Shown here piece by piece: positions 1 through 8,496 of a stretch of 42,503 nt of DNA (position 1 is its first letter; each line of letters begins with the position of its first letter). The notes below the pieces were generated by a model. The model was not told the origin of the DNA and searched no databases. It saw nothing but the letters and a program-made list of their open reading frames with translations. The DNA is taken from assembly GCF_000337195.1 (NCBI RefSeq), contig NZ_AOID01000041.1, forward strand, positions 1-42,503. The letters run 5' to 3'. The DNA is from Natrinema versiforme JCM 10478. Its GTDB lineage: Archaea; Halobacteriota; Halobacteria; Halobacteriales; Natrialbaceae. The position numbers and the translations under genes were made by a program.

Positions 1-13
1 AATGCTATATGAT

Positions 14-29
14 CTCCCCAGTTGGGGAG
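14..29. terminator. Short perfect hairpin at window edge
   Basis: A perfect 6-bp stem (CTCCCC / GGGGAG) with a 4-base loop AGTT. It could be the terminator of a gene outside the window. No T-run follows, so this is only a structural observation. Confidence 0.25.
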
Positions 30-189
30 GGTCTGTTGGCGGTGAATGTTAGTACACACTCACACATAATGGTCCACGTTCGATGACTCCGACTCGACGA
101 CCAAGCGGGCGTCACCGAACTACCAAGGCTAACATCAGATCCCATCTGTACGGCGGACCGCAGGGGTGGAATCCTCATCTCGTGCGGAT

Positions 190-619
190 GTATTCATAAG
201 CCGTCCGGGGTACATAACCCCTTCGGACCGGAACCATCCGGGATGACGGGACGAGTTGAACGTCCCGTCGATCACATCTTCTTCGTGTTCACATCCGAAT
301 TCCCTCGTACATATAAGGGCGTCGGATCGCCGCCCCGCCGGAAACCGCATCCGGCGAGGGCGTGTGCGATCACAACTGAACGCCCACGCACGTATAAGGG
401 CTCCGGACTGTCGCAACCGGGAACACCGGTCGCGAACACATCCATAGTGGAACCCCCGTGTACGGATAAGGCCGTCGGATCGAACCGACGGCGTATCCGA
501 GGGTGGATGGAAGACATCCCCCGCGCCGGGTTGCGGCCGGAGGGAACGTGACGGAGTGCGCCACGTCGTTCGCATTACAATCGAATGCCGGGTACACATA
601 TAAGGCCGTCGGACGAGAC
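190..619. repeat. Family of imperfect TATAAGG-core repeats in a gene-free stretch
   Basis: The first 917 bases hold no convincing gene. Within them a short motif with the approximate consensus GTACATATAAGGSCGTCGGA recurs at 305-329, 385-410, 457-482 and 590-619. Weaker copies lie at 190-209 and 210-231. Each of the four good copies is preceded by a looser block that includes CACA or TACA and a following GAA (the 457-482 copy by ACACATCC then GGAA). The spacing is irregular (about 70-135 bases). Three copies share one reading frame and give TYKGVG-like peptides, but no open frame around them looks protein coding. Options are arrayed promoters or TBP/TFB sites, protein-binding sites, or a decayed repeat array. 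Confidence 0.45.
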
Positions 620-885
620 TGGTATCGGAACCCGCTACCATGGCACGATTTTCCACGAGATAGTCGACTCGCAAACACTAATAAATGCATTCGCTCCTCG
701 AGCGAGTCGATTCAGGACCAGAAAGCATGTCACGCGGGCGGAGGTCGGCCGGTCATCCCGCCCTTGTAGGGAGTCGGACCGAATGATACCCGCGTAGGTC
801 GCACTCGAGCGTGCACGCGCAAGAAGGTTTCCTCGTGTCCCCGTGTCGGCGGCGCAGGGAGAGGGATGGGGAACGCATCGATGCC

Positions 886-892
886 GATAAAC
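886..892 (+). promoter_or_regulatory. TATA-like box for the wHTH gene at 918
   Basis: GATAAAC lies 26-32 bases before the ATG at 918, the expected distance for a leaderless or nearly leaderless haloarchaeal transcript. A purine-rich GGGGGAGA just before the ATG could also act as a ribosome binding site. Confidence 0.35.
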
Positions 893-917
893 CACGTGCG
901 TTGCAAGGGGGAGACGA

Positions 918-1295
918 ATGGTCCGGGACCCGTTCGCTTCGGAATCGACGCCGGCCGCGGAGGAGATCTGCTCTGCGCTGGACGATCCCGACTGCCGTGA
1001 GATCATCCGAAACCTCGAGGAACCCATGACCGCATCGGAGCTATCGAAGCGGTGTGAGATCCCACAGTCGACGCTGTACCGGAAACTCGAGCTGTTGACC
1101 GAGGCGACGCTGCTCGAGGAGTCGACCGAGATTCGACAGGACGGACATCACGCGAGCAAGTACTCGGTCGCGTTCGACGAGATCACGCTCGGGTTGGACG
1201 AGGATCGGTCGCTGACGGTCCAGATCGATCGGCCGGCGCGGACGGCGGACGAACGGCTCGCGGACCTGTGGTCGGAGGTGCGAAAGGAAACATGA
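918..1295 (+). CDS. Winged helix-turn-helix transcriptional regulator
   Basis: A 125-residue acidic protein. Residues about 15-90 have the pattern of an ArsR/MarR-like winged helix: a helix containing ALDDPDCREIIRNL, then an HTH with LSKRCEIPQSTLYRKLELL, then a wing. Single-domain regulators of this kind are abundant in haloarchaea and often control the gene directly behind them. Its stop overlaps the start of the next gene by 4 bases (ATGA), so the two are probably translationally coupled. The effector and target are unknown; no metal or ligand site is visible. The start is supported by a purine-rich stretch before the ATG and by a TATA-like box about 29 bases upstream. Confidence 0.85.
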   Translation: MVRDPFASESTPAAEEICSALDDPDCREIIRNLEEPMTASELSKRCEIPQSTLYRKLELLTEATLLEESTEIRQDGHHASKYSVAFDEITLGLDEDRSLTVQIDRPARTADERLADLWSEVRKET

Positions 1296-1588
1296 ATCCA
1301 TTTCCCGCCGGCTCGGCCGAGATCATGCTCGCGCTGGCCGTCGTCAAGACGCTCGTGCTCGTGGTCGGGGGCATTATTACGTACTTCGCGTTCAAGGCGT
1401 ATCGCCGGACACGACAGCGGGCGTTGGGCTATCTCGCGGGCGGGTTCGGTCTCGTCACGCTCGGCTTTGTACTCGCCGGCATGTTGTACGAGCTACTCGG
1501 TGTCGATCTCGTGACGGGGATCCTGCTCGAGAGCCTGCTCGTATTGGCCGGCTTCGTCGTGATCGCGTACTCGCTGTACGTGCAGTGA
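1292..1588 (+). CDS. Small three-helix membrane protein (DUF7521-type)
   Basis: A 98-residue protein with three hydrophobic segments at about residues 8-32, 42-62 and 75-97. A basic loop (KAYRRTRQR) between the first two suggests a cytoplasmic loop. The ATG at 1292 overlaps the upstream stop and is preferred to a GTG at 1268. Small membrane proteins paired with a wHTH regulator are a recurrent haloarchaeal arrangement, and I believe this is the DUF7521 group. No catalytic residues are evident. A role in sensing membrane state together with the regulator is inference only. The 230 bases after it, up to the convergent end of lpdA, contain nothing I can identify. Confidence 0.8.
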   Translation: MNPFPAGSAEIMLALAVVKTLVLVVGGIITYFAFKAYRRTRQRALGYLAGGFGLVTLGFVLAGMLYELLGVDLVTGILLESLLVLAGFVVIAYSLYVQ

Positions 1589-1818
1589 CTCTTTCGTGGC
1601 GGATCGACAAGTACGTCCGCTCCGGGGCTGATCGTCCCGCTCTCTCGCAGTTCGTCGCGCGGTCACGGCTCTCGGCGATCGCAGTTTTGGACCGTCAGAT
1701 AGTCGCGCTGTGTCACGTAGTCCACCACGCCAGAGAATTCCTCGGCGCTCGAGAGAGACGGAATCGAACGAATCGGTGAAAAGCGAGCCGTGGATACGGA
1801 CTGCGGGCGATCGCCGCG

Positions 1819-3288
1819 TCAGCGGTTCAGCGTGTGAATCGCGTGTCCGAGCGCGTTTTCGGCGGCTTCCATCACCGCTTCCGAGAGCGTCGGGTGGGTG
1901 TGGACCGTCGACGCGACGTCCTCGAGGGTCGCACCGAGTTCGATCGCGAGGGCGAGTTCGGCGATCAGTTCCGAGGCTTCGGGGCCGACGATCGAGGCCC
2001 CGAGGACGTAGCCGTCTTCGTCGTCGGCGACGATTTTGACGAACCCGTCGGCGTCTCCGGTCGTGAGCGCGCGGCCGCTCGCGCGGAACGGGAACTGACC
2101 GGTCACGGGCTCGAAGCCGGCTTCGTCGGCCTCGGATTCGGTCATGCCGACGGTTCCGATTTCGGGATCGGTGAAGACGGCGGCCGGCATGGCTTGGTGG
2201 TCGAGGGCGGCGGGTTCCCCGGCGATTACTTCGGCGGCGACCTTCCCCTCCGCGCTGCCCTTGTGTGCGAGCATCGGTTCGCCGGCGACGTCGCCCGCGG
2301 CGAAGATGTGATCGACGTTCGTGCGTGCGTGCGAATCGGTGTCGATGAACCCGCGGTCGTTCGTCTCGATACCGGCTTCCGCGAGGTCGAGGGTGTCCGA
2401 GACCGGCTGGCGGCCGACAGCCACGAGTACTTTTTCGGCGTCGAGTTCGAGGCGTTCGTCTTCGACGGTTTCGGCGCTGCCCCCGTCGGCGGCGGCCTGT
2501 TCGGCCGGTTCGGCGACGACGCGGATGCCATCTGCGCCGTCGCGGTCGTGCCACTCCGATGCGGTGTAGCCGAACTCGAAGTCGATCCCGAGGTCGTTCG
2601 CGCGTTGCTTGACCGGGCGTTTGAGATCGGCGTCGTACCCCGGGAGGATCGAGTCGAGCATCTCGAGGACGGTCACGTCCGTCCCGAGTTTGGCGAAGAC
2701 GCTCGCGAGTTCCATCCCGATGTAGCCGGCCCCGACGACGACCAGCGAGTCGGGGACGGACTCGAGCGCGAGGGCCTGTTTCGAGTCGAGGACCGGTTCG
2801 CCCCCGTACTCGAAGTTCGGAATCTCGATGGGCCGCGAGCCGGTCGCGATAACGGCGTGTTCGAACTCGAGGCTCTCGGAGCCCTGTCCGTCGCCGCTGT
2901 GGGAGACGCGGACGGTGTTCTCGTCGACGAAGTGGGCGGTTCCCTCGAGCAGGTTGACCTGATTGGCCTTGCAGAGCTTCTCGACGCCGCCGGTGAGCTG
3001 GTCGACGACGCCGTCTTTCCAGTCCATCATCCCGGCGAGGTCGATCGCGGGGTCGGCGTGAATGCCCATCTCCTCGGCGGTGGCGGCCTCGTGAGCGATG
3101 TCGGTCGCGGTAATCAACGCTTTGGAGGGGATACAGCCGTAGTTCAGACAGGTCCCCCCGTAGGCGTCTCGCTCGACGAGCGTGATGTCGAGATCGAGTT
3201 GGCCGGCGCGGATCGCGGCCACGTAGCCGGCGGGGCCCGCGCCGATGACCAAGACGTCGGTTCCGGTGGTGACGTCTCCGACGACCAT
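1819..3288 (-). CDS. lpdA: Dihydrolipoyl dehydrogenase (E3)
   Basis: A 489-residue FAD-dependent disulfide oxidoreductase that reoxidises the dihydrolipoyl group of E2 and reduces NAD+. The FAD-binding GAGPAG is at residues 16-21 and the redox-active pair C47 and C52 sits in CLNYGC. A second nucleotide-binding GAGYIG follows in mid-protein. The FAD-contacting AAGDV and the C-terminal HTHPTLSE (residues 463-470), which carries the His-Glu couple, are intact. Length is normal for the family. A strong ribosome binding site (GGAGGAGG at 3296-3303) precedes the ATG, fitting an internal operon gene 72 bases after E2. A moderate insertion with AAADGGSAE lies before the second half of the NAD domain. 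Assignment is secure. Confidence 0.97.
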   Translation of the reverse strand: MVVGDVTTGTDVLVIGAGPAGYVAAIRAGQLDLDITLVERDAYGGTCLNYGCIPSKALITATDIAHEAATAEEMGIHADPAIDLAGMMDWKDGVVDQLTGGVEKLCKANQVNLLEGTAHFVDENTVRVSHSGDGQGSESLEFEHAVIATGSRPIEIPNFEYGGEPVLDSKQALALESVPDSLVVVGAGYIGMELASVFAKLGTDVTVLEMLDSILPGYDADLKRPVKQRANDLGIDFEFGYTASEWHDRDGADGIRVVAEPAEQAAADGGSAETVEDERLELDAEKVLVAVGRQPVSDTLDLAEAGIETNDRGFIDTDSHARTNVDHIFAAGDVAGEPMLAHKGSAEGKVAAEVIAGEPAALDHQAMPAAVFTDPEIGTVGMTESEADEAGFEPVTGQFPFRASGRALTTGDADGFVKIVADDEDGYVLGASIVGPEASELIAELALAIELGATLEDVASTVHTHPTLSEAVMEAAENALGHAIHTLNR

Positions 3289-3295
3289 CAGTTAT

Positions 3296-3303
3296 CCTCC
3301 TCC
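3296..3303 (-). promoter_or_regulatory. Strong Shine-Dalgarno of lpdA
   Basis: GGAGGAGG on the minus strand, 7 bases before the lpdA ATG. It fixes the start and indicates leadered, operon-internal translation. Confidence 0.6.
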
Positions 3304-3359
3304 ATCGCGTGTGTCGTGCGTGAAATCTGTGTGTTCATGGTCGGTACCGGTGGCTTCGA

Positions 3360-5036
3360 TCACTCGAGCAATAGTAGGTTGGGGTTCTCGAGGTACTCCA
3401 TGACGGTGTTCGTAAACTGCGCGCCCACCGCGCCGTCGATCAGCCGGTGATCGAACGACAGCGACAGGGTCAGCACCGAGCGCGGTTCGATCGACTCGGT
3501 GCCGTTCTCGTCGACCACGACCCGAGGCTTGCGTTTGATCTCACCGATCGCGAGGATGCCCGCCTCGGGGTAGTTGATGATCGGCGTCGCGTACTCGCCG
3601 CCGATACCGCCGACGTTGGTGATCGTAAACGTCGAGCCGCGCAGTTCGCCGGGACTGATCGTCCGATCGCGGGCCTTCCGGACGACCTCGTTCAGCTCCG
3701 AGGAGAGTTGCAGCAGTCCCTTCCGGTCGGCATCCTCGACCACAGGGACCATCAGTCCGACGTCAGTCGCCGTCGCGATCCCGATGTTGTAGTAGTCGCG
3801 GTAGACGATCTCCTCGTTTTCCTCGTCGATGACCGCGTTCATCTCGGGGTGTTCGTGCAGCGCCGCGACGACGGCCTTCATGATGAACGGCATGTAGGTG
3901 AGCCGGATGCCCCGCTCCTCGGCGCGGGGTTTGAGTTCCTCGCGTGCCGCGACGAGTTCGGTCACGTCAACCTCGTCGTGGTGGGTGACCTGTGGCGCGC
4001 TATACTTGGACTCCACCATCGCCTCGGCGATGCGCTTGCGGACGCCCCGGAACGGCTCGCGGCGTTCGCGCTCGCCCTCGGCGAAGTCGGCCCCCTTCGT
4101 CCCCACCCGCTCGCCGGCTTCGACTGCGTCTCGATCTGCCTCCTGTGCCCGCTGTTGGGCAGCCGCGTACTCCTGGACCGCTTCGGGCGTGACGAACGCT
4201 TCGCCGTCGCGCTCCTCGGTCGTCGGGACGGCATCGATGTCGATTCCCTCCTCGTCGGCGATCCGCCGGGTCGCTGGCGCGGCCAGTGTCGTGTCTCGAT
4301 CGGCGGATTCGACCTGTGCCGGCGTCTCCGTTCGCTGGGTGCTCGAGGCCTCGGTCCCCGCCGTAGCAGCCGATTTCTCGCCGGTTCCGGCACCGGCACT
4401 CGCACCGCTCGAGTCGCTCGTCCCCGTTCCAGCGCCGGCCGTATCGGATGGGGGATCGGCTTCGGCGGTCGACGATTGTGCCTGCACCGCTCCGTCGCCA
4501 ACTCCGCCGCCAGTAGCGGCCTGCACGTCGGCCGCGGTGATCCGACCGCCGGGGCCGCTTCCCTCGAGACTCAAGAGGTCGATCCCTTCCTCGCGGGCCA
4601 GCCGGCGCACGCGCGGGGGAGCGAAAACACGATCGTCGGGCGGGGCGACCGCTTCGGTGTCCGCCCCGGTCGCGCCGGGGTTGCCGGCGACGGCACCGGG
4701 TTCGTCCTGTGGCTCGCCCGGTTCGTCGACGCCGGCGGGTTCGCTCGTCTGCTCTCGCTCCGATTCCGTCTCCGTCTCGGCCGCGCCGTCAGTTTCGCCC
4801 GCCACGTCGAACGAGATGATCACCGTCCCGACGGGGACGACCTCGCCCGCCTCGACGTGTAACTCACGGACCGTGCCGTCGACCGGCGCGGGGACCTCCA
4901 CGAGCGCTTTGTCCGTCTCGACCTCCGCGACCGGTTGGTCCTCGGAAACCTCGTCGCCCGCCTCGACCAGCCACGAGACCAGTTCGCCCTCCGCGACTCC
5001 CTCGCCGACGTCCGGTAGCTCGAATTCCCTGACCAT
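3360..5036 (-). CDS. 2-oxoacid dehydrogenase E2, dihydrolipoamide acyltransferase
   Basis: A 558-residue E2. The lipoyl domain spans residues 1-80, with the lipoyl lysine K43 in VETDKALVEV. A long Ser/Thr/Ala/Glu-rich linker follows. A clear peripheral-subunit-binding domain lies at 138-172 (PRVRRLAREEGIDL, then GPGGRITAADV). A second, degenerate copy appears at 252-290 (PATRRIADEEGIDI, then FVTPEAVQEY). The acyltransferase core covers about 328-558, with the catalytic DHRLIDG motif (H530, D534). The ATG at 5036 lies 2 bases beyond the E1beta stop. It transfers the acyl group from E1 to CoA and forms the complex core. The acyl specificity (pyruvate or branched-chain) cannot be read from sequence; in haloarchaea pyruvate is normally oxidised by a ferredoxin oxidoreductase. 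Confidence 0.95.
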   Translation of the reverse strand: MVREFELPDVGEGVAEGELVSWLVEAGDEVSEDQPVAEVETDKALVEVPAPVDGTVRELHVEAGEVVPVGTVIISFDVAGETDGAAETETESEREQTSEPAGVDEPGEPQDEPGAVAGNPGATGADTEAVAPPDDRVFAPPRVRRLAREEGIDLLSLEGSGPGGRITAADVQAATGGGVGDGAVQAQSSTAEADPPSDTAGAGTGTSDSSGASAGAGTGEKSAATAGTEASSTQRTETPAQVESADRDTTLAAPATRRIADEEGIDIDAVPTTEERDGEAFVTPEAVQEYAAAQQRAQEADRDAVEAGERVGTKGADFAEGERERREPFRGVRKRIAEAMVESKYSAPQVTHHDEVDVTELVAAREELKPRAEERGIRLTYMPFIMKAVVAALHEHPEMNAVIDEENEEIVYRDYYNIGIATATDVGLMVPVVEDADRKGLLQLSSELNEVVRKARDRTISPGELRGSTFTITNVGGIGGEYATPIINYPEAGILAIGEIKRKPRVVVDENGTESIEPRSVLTLSLSFDHRLIDGAVGAQFTNTVMEYLENPNLLLLE

Positions 5037-5038
5037 GA

Positions 5039-6034
5039 TCAGAACTCCGCGGCGTCTCGAATGCCGTCCTCGATGCGCGCCGGCTCGGGCAGGTAGTAGT
5101 CCTCGAGCGCGTACAGCGGGAACGGCGTGTCGAAACCCGTGATGCGCTCCACCGGGGCTTCCTGATACAGTAGTGCTTCCTCCTGCAGGGTCGCGGTGAT
5201 CTCGGCTCCCAGCCCGCCGGTCTTCGGTGCCTCGTGGACGACCGCGGCGCGGCCGGTCTTCTTGAAGGATTCGACGATGGTCTCCTCGTCTAACGGCGAG
5301 ACCGTTCGCAGGTCGACTACCTCGGCGTCGATCCCCTCGTCTTCGAGGTTCTCGGCGGCCTCGAGCGTCGGCCGGGTCATCGCGCCCCACGTGTAGACCG
5401 AGATATCGCTGCCCTCGCGGCGGACGGCCGCCTCGCCGATCGGCACCTCGTAGGATTCGTCCGGAACCTCCTCGCGGAACGCCCGGTAGATGAGTTTGGG
5501 CTCGAGGAAGAGCACCGGATCGGGACTCCGGATCGCGCTGGTCAGCAGCCCCTTCGTATCGTAGGGGGTCGACGGGATGACGACCTTGAGCCCGGGCTGG
5601 TGGACGAACATCGCCTCGGTCGATTCGGAGTGGTGTTCGGGCGCGCGGATCCCGCCGCCGTAGGGGGCGCGGATAACCAGCGGACACGTGTATCGGCCGC
5701 GCGAGCGCGTCCGCAAGCGCGCGGCATGGGAGACGATCTGGTCGAACGCGGGATAGATGAAGCCCATGAACTGGATCTCGGGGACCGGCCGCATCCCGTA
5801 GGCGGCCATCCCGATCGCCGTCCCGACGATACCCGACTCGGCGAGCGGCGTGTCGACGACCCGGTTCTCGCCGAACTCGTCGTAGAGGCCTTCGGTCGCG
5901 CGGAAGACGCCGCCGTTCTTGCCGACGTCTTCGCCCATGACGATGACGTCGTCGTCGCGGGCCATCTCGGTGTGCAATCCGTCCCGTACGGCCTGTACCA
6001 GCGTGAGGGTCTCCGATTCTGATTCTGCTGCCAT
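5039..6034 (-). CDS. 2-oxoacid dehydrogenase E1 component, beta subunit
   Basis: A 331-residue protein matching E1beta of thiamine-diphosphate 2-oxoacid dehydrogenases along its whole length. VIVMGEDVG carries the conserved glutamate (E35) that activates the cofactor. Other conserved blocks include RVVDTPLAESGIVGTAIGMA, the APYGGGIRAPEHHSES segment and the C-terminal transketolase domain with ISVYTWGAM and GFDTPFP. It pairs with E1alpha to decarboxylate the 2-oxoacid and acylate the E2 lipoyl arm. The ATG at 6034 lies 4 bases after the E1alpha stop, preceded by GGAGTGAT on the minus strand. Normal length, no missing key residues. Confidence 0.96.
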   Translation of the reverse strand: MAAESESETLTLVQAVRDGLHTEMARDDDVIVMGEDVGKNGGVFRATEGLYDEFGENRVVDTPLAESGIVGTAIGMAAYGMRPVPEIQFMGFIYPAFDQIVSHAARLRTRSRGRYTCPLVIRAPYGGGIRAPEHHSESTEAMFVHQPGLKVVIPSTPYDTKGLLTSAIRSPDPVLFLEPKLIYRAFREEVPDESYEVPIGEAAVRREGSDISVYTWGAMTRPTLEAAENLEDEGIDAEVVDLRTVSPLDEETIVESFKKTGRAAVVHEAPKTGGLGAEITATLQEEALLYQEAPVERITGFDTPFPLYALEDYYLPEPARIEDGIRDAAEF

Positions 6035-6038
6035 GGTA

Positions 6039-7145
6039 TCACTCCAAGAGCGCGTCGTCGCCGTGGTCCTCGCGGATCGATTCGAAGTACTCGAGTTGCG
6101 TTTGGAGCCGTCGGGGCATCCCCTCGTAGACGTGGGCGAAGATCTCCTCGGGGTCTGGCCGTTCGACCGACTCGGCCGACCCGATCGCGTCGGCCACGGC
6201 CTCCTCGATCCGCGCCTCGATCGTCTCGACCCGCTCCGCGTCGAGGATGCCCGTCGACCGCAGGTACGTCTCGAGTCGCGGGATCGGGTCTTTCTGCTTC
6301 CAGCGTTCGACCTCGTCGTCGGTCCGGTAGACGGAGGGATCGTCGGCGGTAGTGTGGGCTCCGAACCGGTACTGGACGGCCTCGATGAGCGTCGGCCGCA
6401 ATTCGTCTTCGTCGGGGTCCTTGGCTTTCTCGAGGGCCTCCTTGGTGACCTTGTAGACCGCGATCGGGTCCATGCCGTCGACCTGCACCCCCTCGAAGCC
6501 GTAGGCGGTGGCCTTCTGGGCGAGCGTGGCACTCGCCGTCTGGCGTTCGCGCGGGACCGAGATGGCCCACTGGTTGTTGTTACAGAAGAAGACGGTCGGC
6601 GTGTCGAAGACGCCGGCGAAGTTCAGCCCCTCGTGGAAGTCACCTTCGGAGGTCGCGCCGTCGCCGAAGTAACAGATGAAGGCCTTGTTTTCGTCGCGGA
6701 GTTTCGAGGCCCACGCCGCACCGGTCGCGTGGGGAATCTGGGTCGCGATGGGGACCGCGACCGAGAAGATATTGACATCCTCGGGCATGTAGTTGCCGCG
6801 CTCGTGGCCCATCCAGTAGAGCAGAGTCCGCTCGAGGGAGAGCCCGCGAACCAGCCCGACGCCGTGTTCGCGGTAACTGGGGAAGACCCAGTCCTCTTCG
6901 GCTAACGCGTGGGCGCTACCGACCTGTGCGCCCTCCTGTCCGGACAGCGGCGGATAGGTGCCCATCCGCCCCTGCCGCTGGAGGCTGACGGCCCGCTCGT
7001 CGAACCGGCGCACGAGCCGCATCTGCTCGTACATCTCGACGAGTTGGTCCTCGGTGAGATCCGGCACCTCGGCACCCTCTCGGACCCGACCCGCCTCGTC
7101 GAGTATCTGTACTCGCTCGCGGGGATCGCGCTGTAACGTACTCAC
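6039..7145 (-). CDS. pdhA: 2-oxoacid dehydrogenase E1 component, alpha subunit
   Basis: A 368-residue protein carrying the thiamine-diphosphate motif GDG (161-163), then about 26 residues, then NN (189-190). Other conserved blocks are YREHGVGL and the phosphorylation-loop-like [16 protein letters not shown] chose the GTG at 7145 ([13 protein letters not shown]). An ATG 60 bases upstream lies outside the TATA box at 7188-7193, and its extra residues do not resemble the family. It is the first gene of the E1alpha-E1beta-E2-E3 operon. The symbol is the customary annotation; substrate specificity is not proven and could be branched-chain 2-oxoacids. Confidence 0.94.
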   Translation of the reverse strand: MSTLQRDPRERVQILDEAGRVREGAEVPDLTEDQLVEMYEQMRLVRRFDERAVSLQRQGRMGTYPPLSGQEGAQVGSAHALAEEDWVFPSYREHGVGLVRGLSLERTLLYWMGHERGNYMPEDVNIFSVAVPIATQIPHATGAAWASKLRDENKAFICYFGDGATSEGDFHEGLNFAGVFDTPTVFFCNNNQWAISVPRERQTASATLAQKATAYGFEGVQVDGMDPIAVYKVTKEALEKAKDPDEDELRPTLIEAVQYRFGAHTTADDPSVYRTDDEVERWKQKDPIPRLETYLRSTGILDAERVETIEARIEEAVADAIGSAESVERPDPEEIFAHVYEGMPRRLQTQLEYFESIREDHGDDALLE

Positions 7146-7187
7146 GGGACAACCCACCTGTACATACTCGAGTAAACTATCGCTCAG

Positions 7188-7193
7188 GATAAA
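7188..7193 (-). promoter_or_regulatory. TATA box of the 2-oxoacid dehydrogenase operon
   Basis: TTTATC on the minus strand with a GGGAAA stretch upstream that could be the TFB-recognition element. Transcription should begin near 7165, giving a leader of about 20 bases before the GTG at 7145 and excluding the ATG at 7205. Confidence 0.5.
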
Positions 7194-7358
7194 GGAGTTT
7201 CCCAAAAGTAGGTTACTGTTCGTGAGATTTTTGCCGGACGGCTGGACGACTCCGAGACAGATCCCGACAACAGCGAACAGAAGTGCGCAAAGCCGACCGA
7301 TTTCTGCCGGTTGTGGAACGTGACTCTCGAGTGCGAGCGACCGTTGACGCGGGCGCGC

Positions 7359-8327
7359 TTAGGACTCGGTCTGCTGTGGCCGCGTCGGGCGCGCGTCGGC
7401 CCTCGCTTCCTCGACGCTCTTGCCCTCGCGCAGGACGGCGTCGACGAACAGTTCGCCGGCCTTGTACGACGAGCGCACCATCGGACCGCTGGCACAATAG
7501 AGGAAGCCTAACTCGTCTTCGGCGACGCGTCGCCACGTCTCGTACTTATCGGGGTGGTCGTAGCGCTGGACCTCGAGGTGATCCCGCGAGGGCTGGAGAT
7601 ACTGCCCCAGCGTGACGATGTCGACGCCGCGTTCGCGCAGGTCCGCAAGCGTCTGGTAGACCTCGTGGTCGTACTCACCGTGCCCGAGCATGACGGAGGT
7701 TTTGGTGTAAATGTCGCTTTCCCGACCGACCTGCTCTAAGACCGACAGGCTCTGCTCGTAGCCGGCGCGGCGGTCCCGAACGGGGTACTGCAGGCGGTCG
7801 ACGGTCTCGACGTTGTGGGCAATCACGTCGGGTTCGGCGTCGATGATCTTCCTGACGAGGCGCTCCTCGCCCTGAAAGTCAGGAATCAGCACCTCGACGA
7901 GGATGCCGGGGTGGCGGGCCTTGATCTCGCGGATCGTCTCGGCGAAGTGGCCCGCACCTTGGTCGGGCAGATCGTCCCGGTCGACGCTGGTGAGGACGAC
8001 GTAGTCCAGCCCGATCTCGGCGATCGCCTCGGCGACGTTTTCCGGCTCGTCGGGATCGAGAGCGTCCATCCCGCCGGTCCGAACATCACAGAAGTTACAG
8101 CCTCGAGAGCAGCGATCGCCCATCAGCATGAACGTCGCCGTTCCGCCGCCCGACCCACTGCCGTCGGACCCGCCCCTGCCCGACCAGCACTCGCCCAGAT
8201 TCGGGCAGTTTGCCTCCTCGCAGACGGTGTGCAGGTCGTGTTCCCGCAGCGTCTCCCGGATGCCGGCGAACTCCCGTCCCGACGGCGGGCGACTCTTCAG
8301 CCAGTCGGGCTTGCGCGCGCGGCTCAT
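7359..8327 (-). CDS. lipA: Lipoyl synthase
   Basis: A 322-residue radical SAM enzyme that inserts two sulfurs into protein-bound octanoyl groups to make the lipoyl cofactor. Both iron-sulfur cluster motifs are intact: the auxiliary cluster cysteines C36, C41 and C47 (CEEANCPNLGEC), and the radical SAM cysteines C73, C77 and C80 (CSRGCNFC). The C-terminal RSSYKAGE carries the conserved serine region. A Gly/Ser-rich insertion at about 50-63 separates the two cluster motifs and looks like a flexible lineage-specific loop. It lies 213 bases upstream of the operon whose E2 needs lipoylation. It appears to have its own promoter. Confidence 0.97.
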   Translation of the reverse strand: MSRARKPDWLKSRPPSGREFAGIRETLREHDLHTVCEEANCPNLGECWSGRGGSDGSGSGGGTATFMLMGDRCSRGCNFCDVRTGGMDALDPDEPENVAEAIAEIGLDYVVLTSVDRDDLPDQGAGHFAETIREIKARHPGILVEVLIPDFQGEERLVRKIIDAEPDVIAHNVETVDRLQYPVRDRRAGYEQSLSVLEQVGRESDIYTKTSVMLGHGEYDHEVYQTLADLRERGVDIVTLGQYLQPSRDHLEVQRYDHPDKYETWRRVAEDELGFLYCASGPMVRSSYKAGELFVDAVLREGKSVEEARADARPTRPQQTES

Positions 8328-8350
8328 ATCACCACATGGGTCCGCGCGGT

Positions 8351-8358
8351 CAAAAACC
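8351..8358 (-). promoter_or_regulatory. TATA-like box of lipA
   Basis: GGTTTTTG on the minus strand lies 24-31 bases upstream of the lipA ATG at 8327, fitting a leaderless transcript. Confidence 0.35.
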
Positions 8359-8464
8359 GTGGTGGTCCCGCGGTTCGTCTCGACTCGAGCGAACCGTCGG
8401 TATGGAGGGACAAATCGGCCGCCGCTCGACAGCGTCGCGGGTAACCGGTCCGTTCCCCCGATAG

Positions 8465-8470
8465 CTTTAC
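8465..8470 (+). promoter_or_regulatory. TATA-like box of the PH-domain gene at 8497
   Basis: CTTTAC begins 32 bases before the ATG at 8497, the usual spacing for a near-leaderless haloarchaeal transcript. Confidence 0.3.
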
Positions 8471-8496
8471 GGACAGGTACGGAATAGGCGCGGCCG

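Noticed and set aside
190-619. CRISPR array
   Set aside because: Repeats are imperfect and irregularly spaced and no cas gene is present.
243-769. Overlapping open frames with repeated TYKGVG-like peptides in the first kilobase
   Set aside because: Copies fall in two frames, composition is unlike the acidic haloarchaeal proteins, and there is no promoter or ribosome site. The repeat is more likely a DNA element.
1834-3450. Long plus-strand open frame over lpdA
   Set aside because: Antisense shadow caused by high GC codon bias; the minus-strand protein is plainly the enzyme.
3447-4862. Long plus-strand open frame over E2
   Set aside because: Arg/Gly-rich shadow frame; E2 motifs are on the minus strand.
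7146-7205. N-terminal extension of E1alpha from the ATG at 7205
   Set aside because: The TATA box at 7188-7193 lies inside it and the added residues do not resemble the family.
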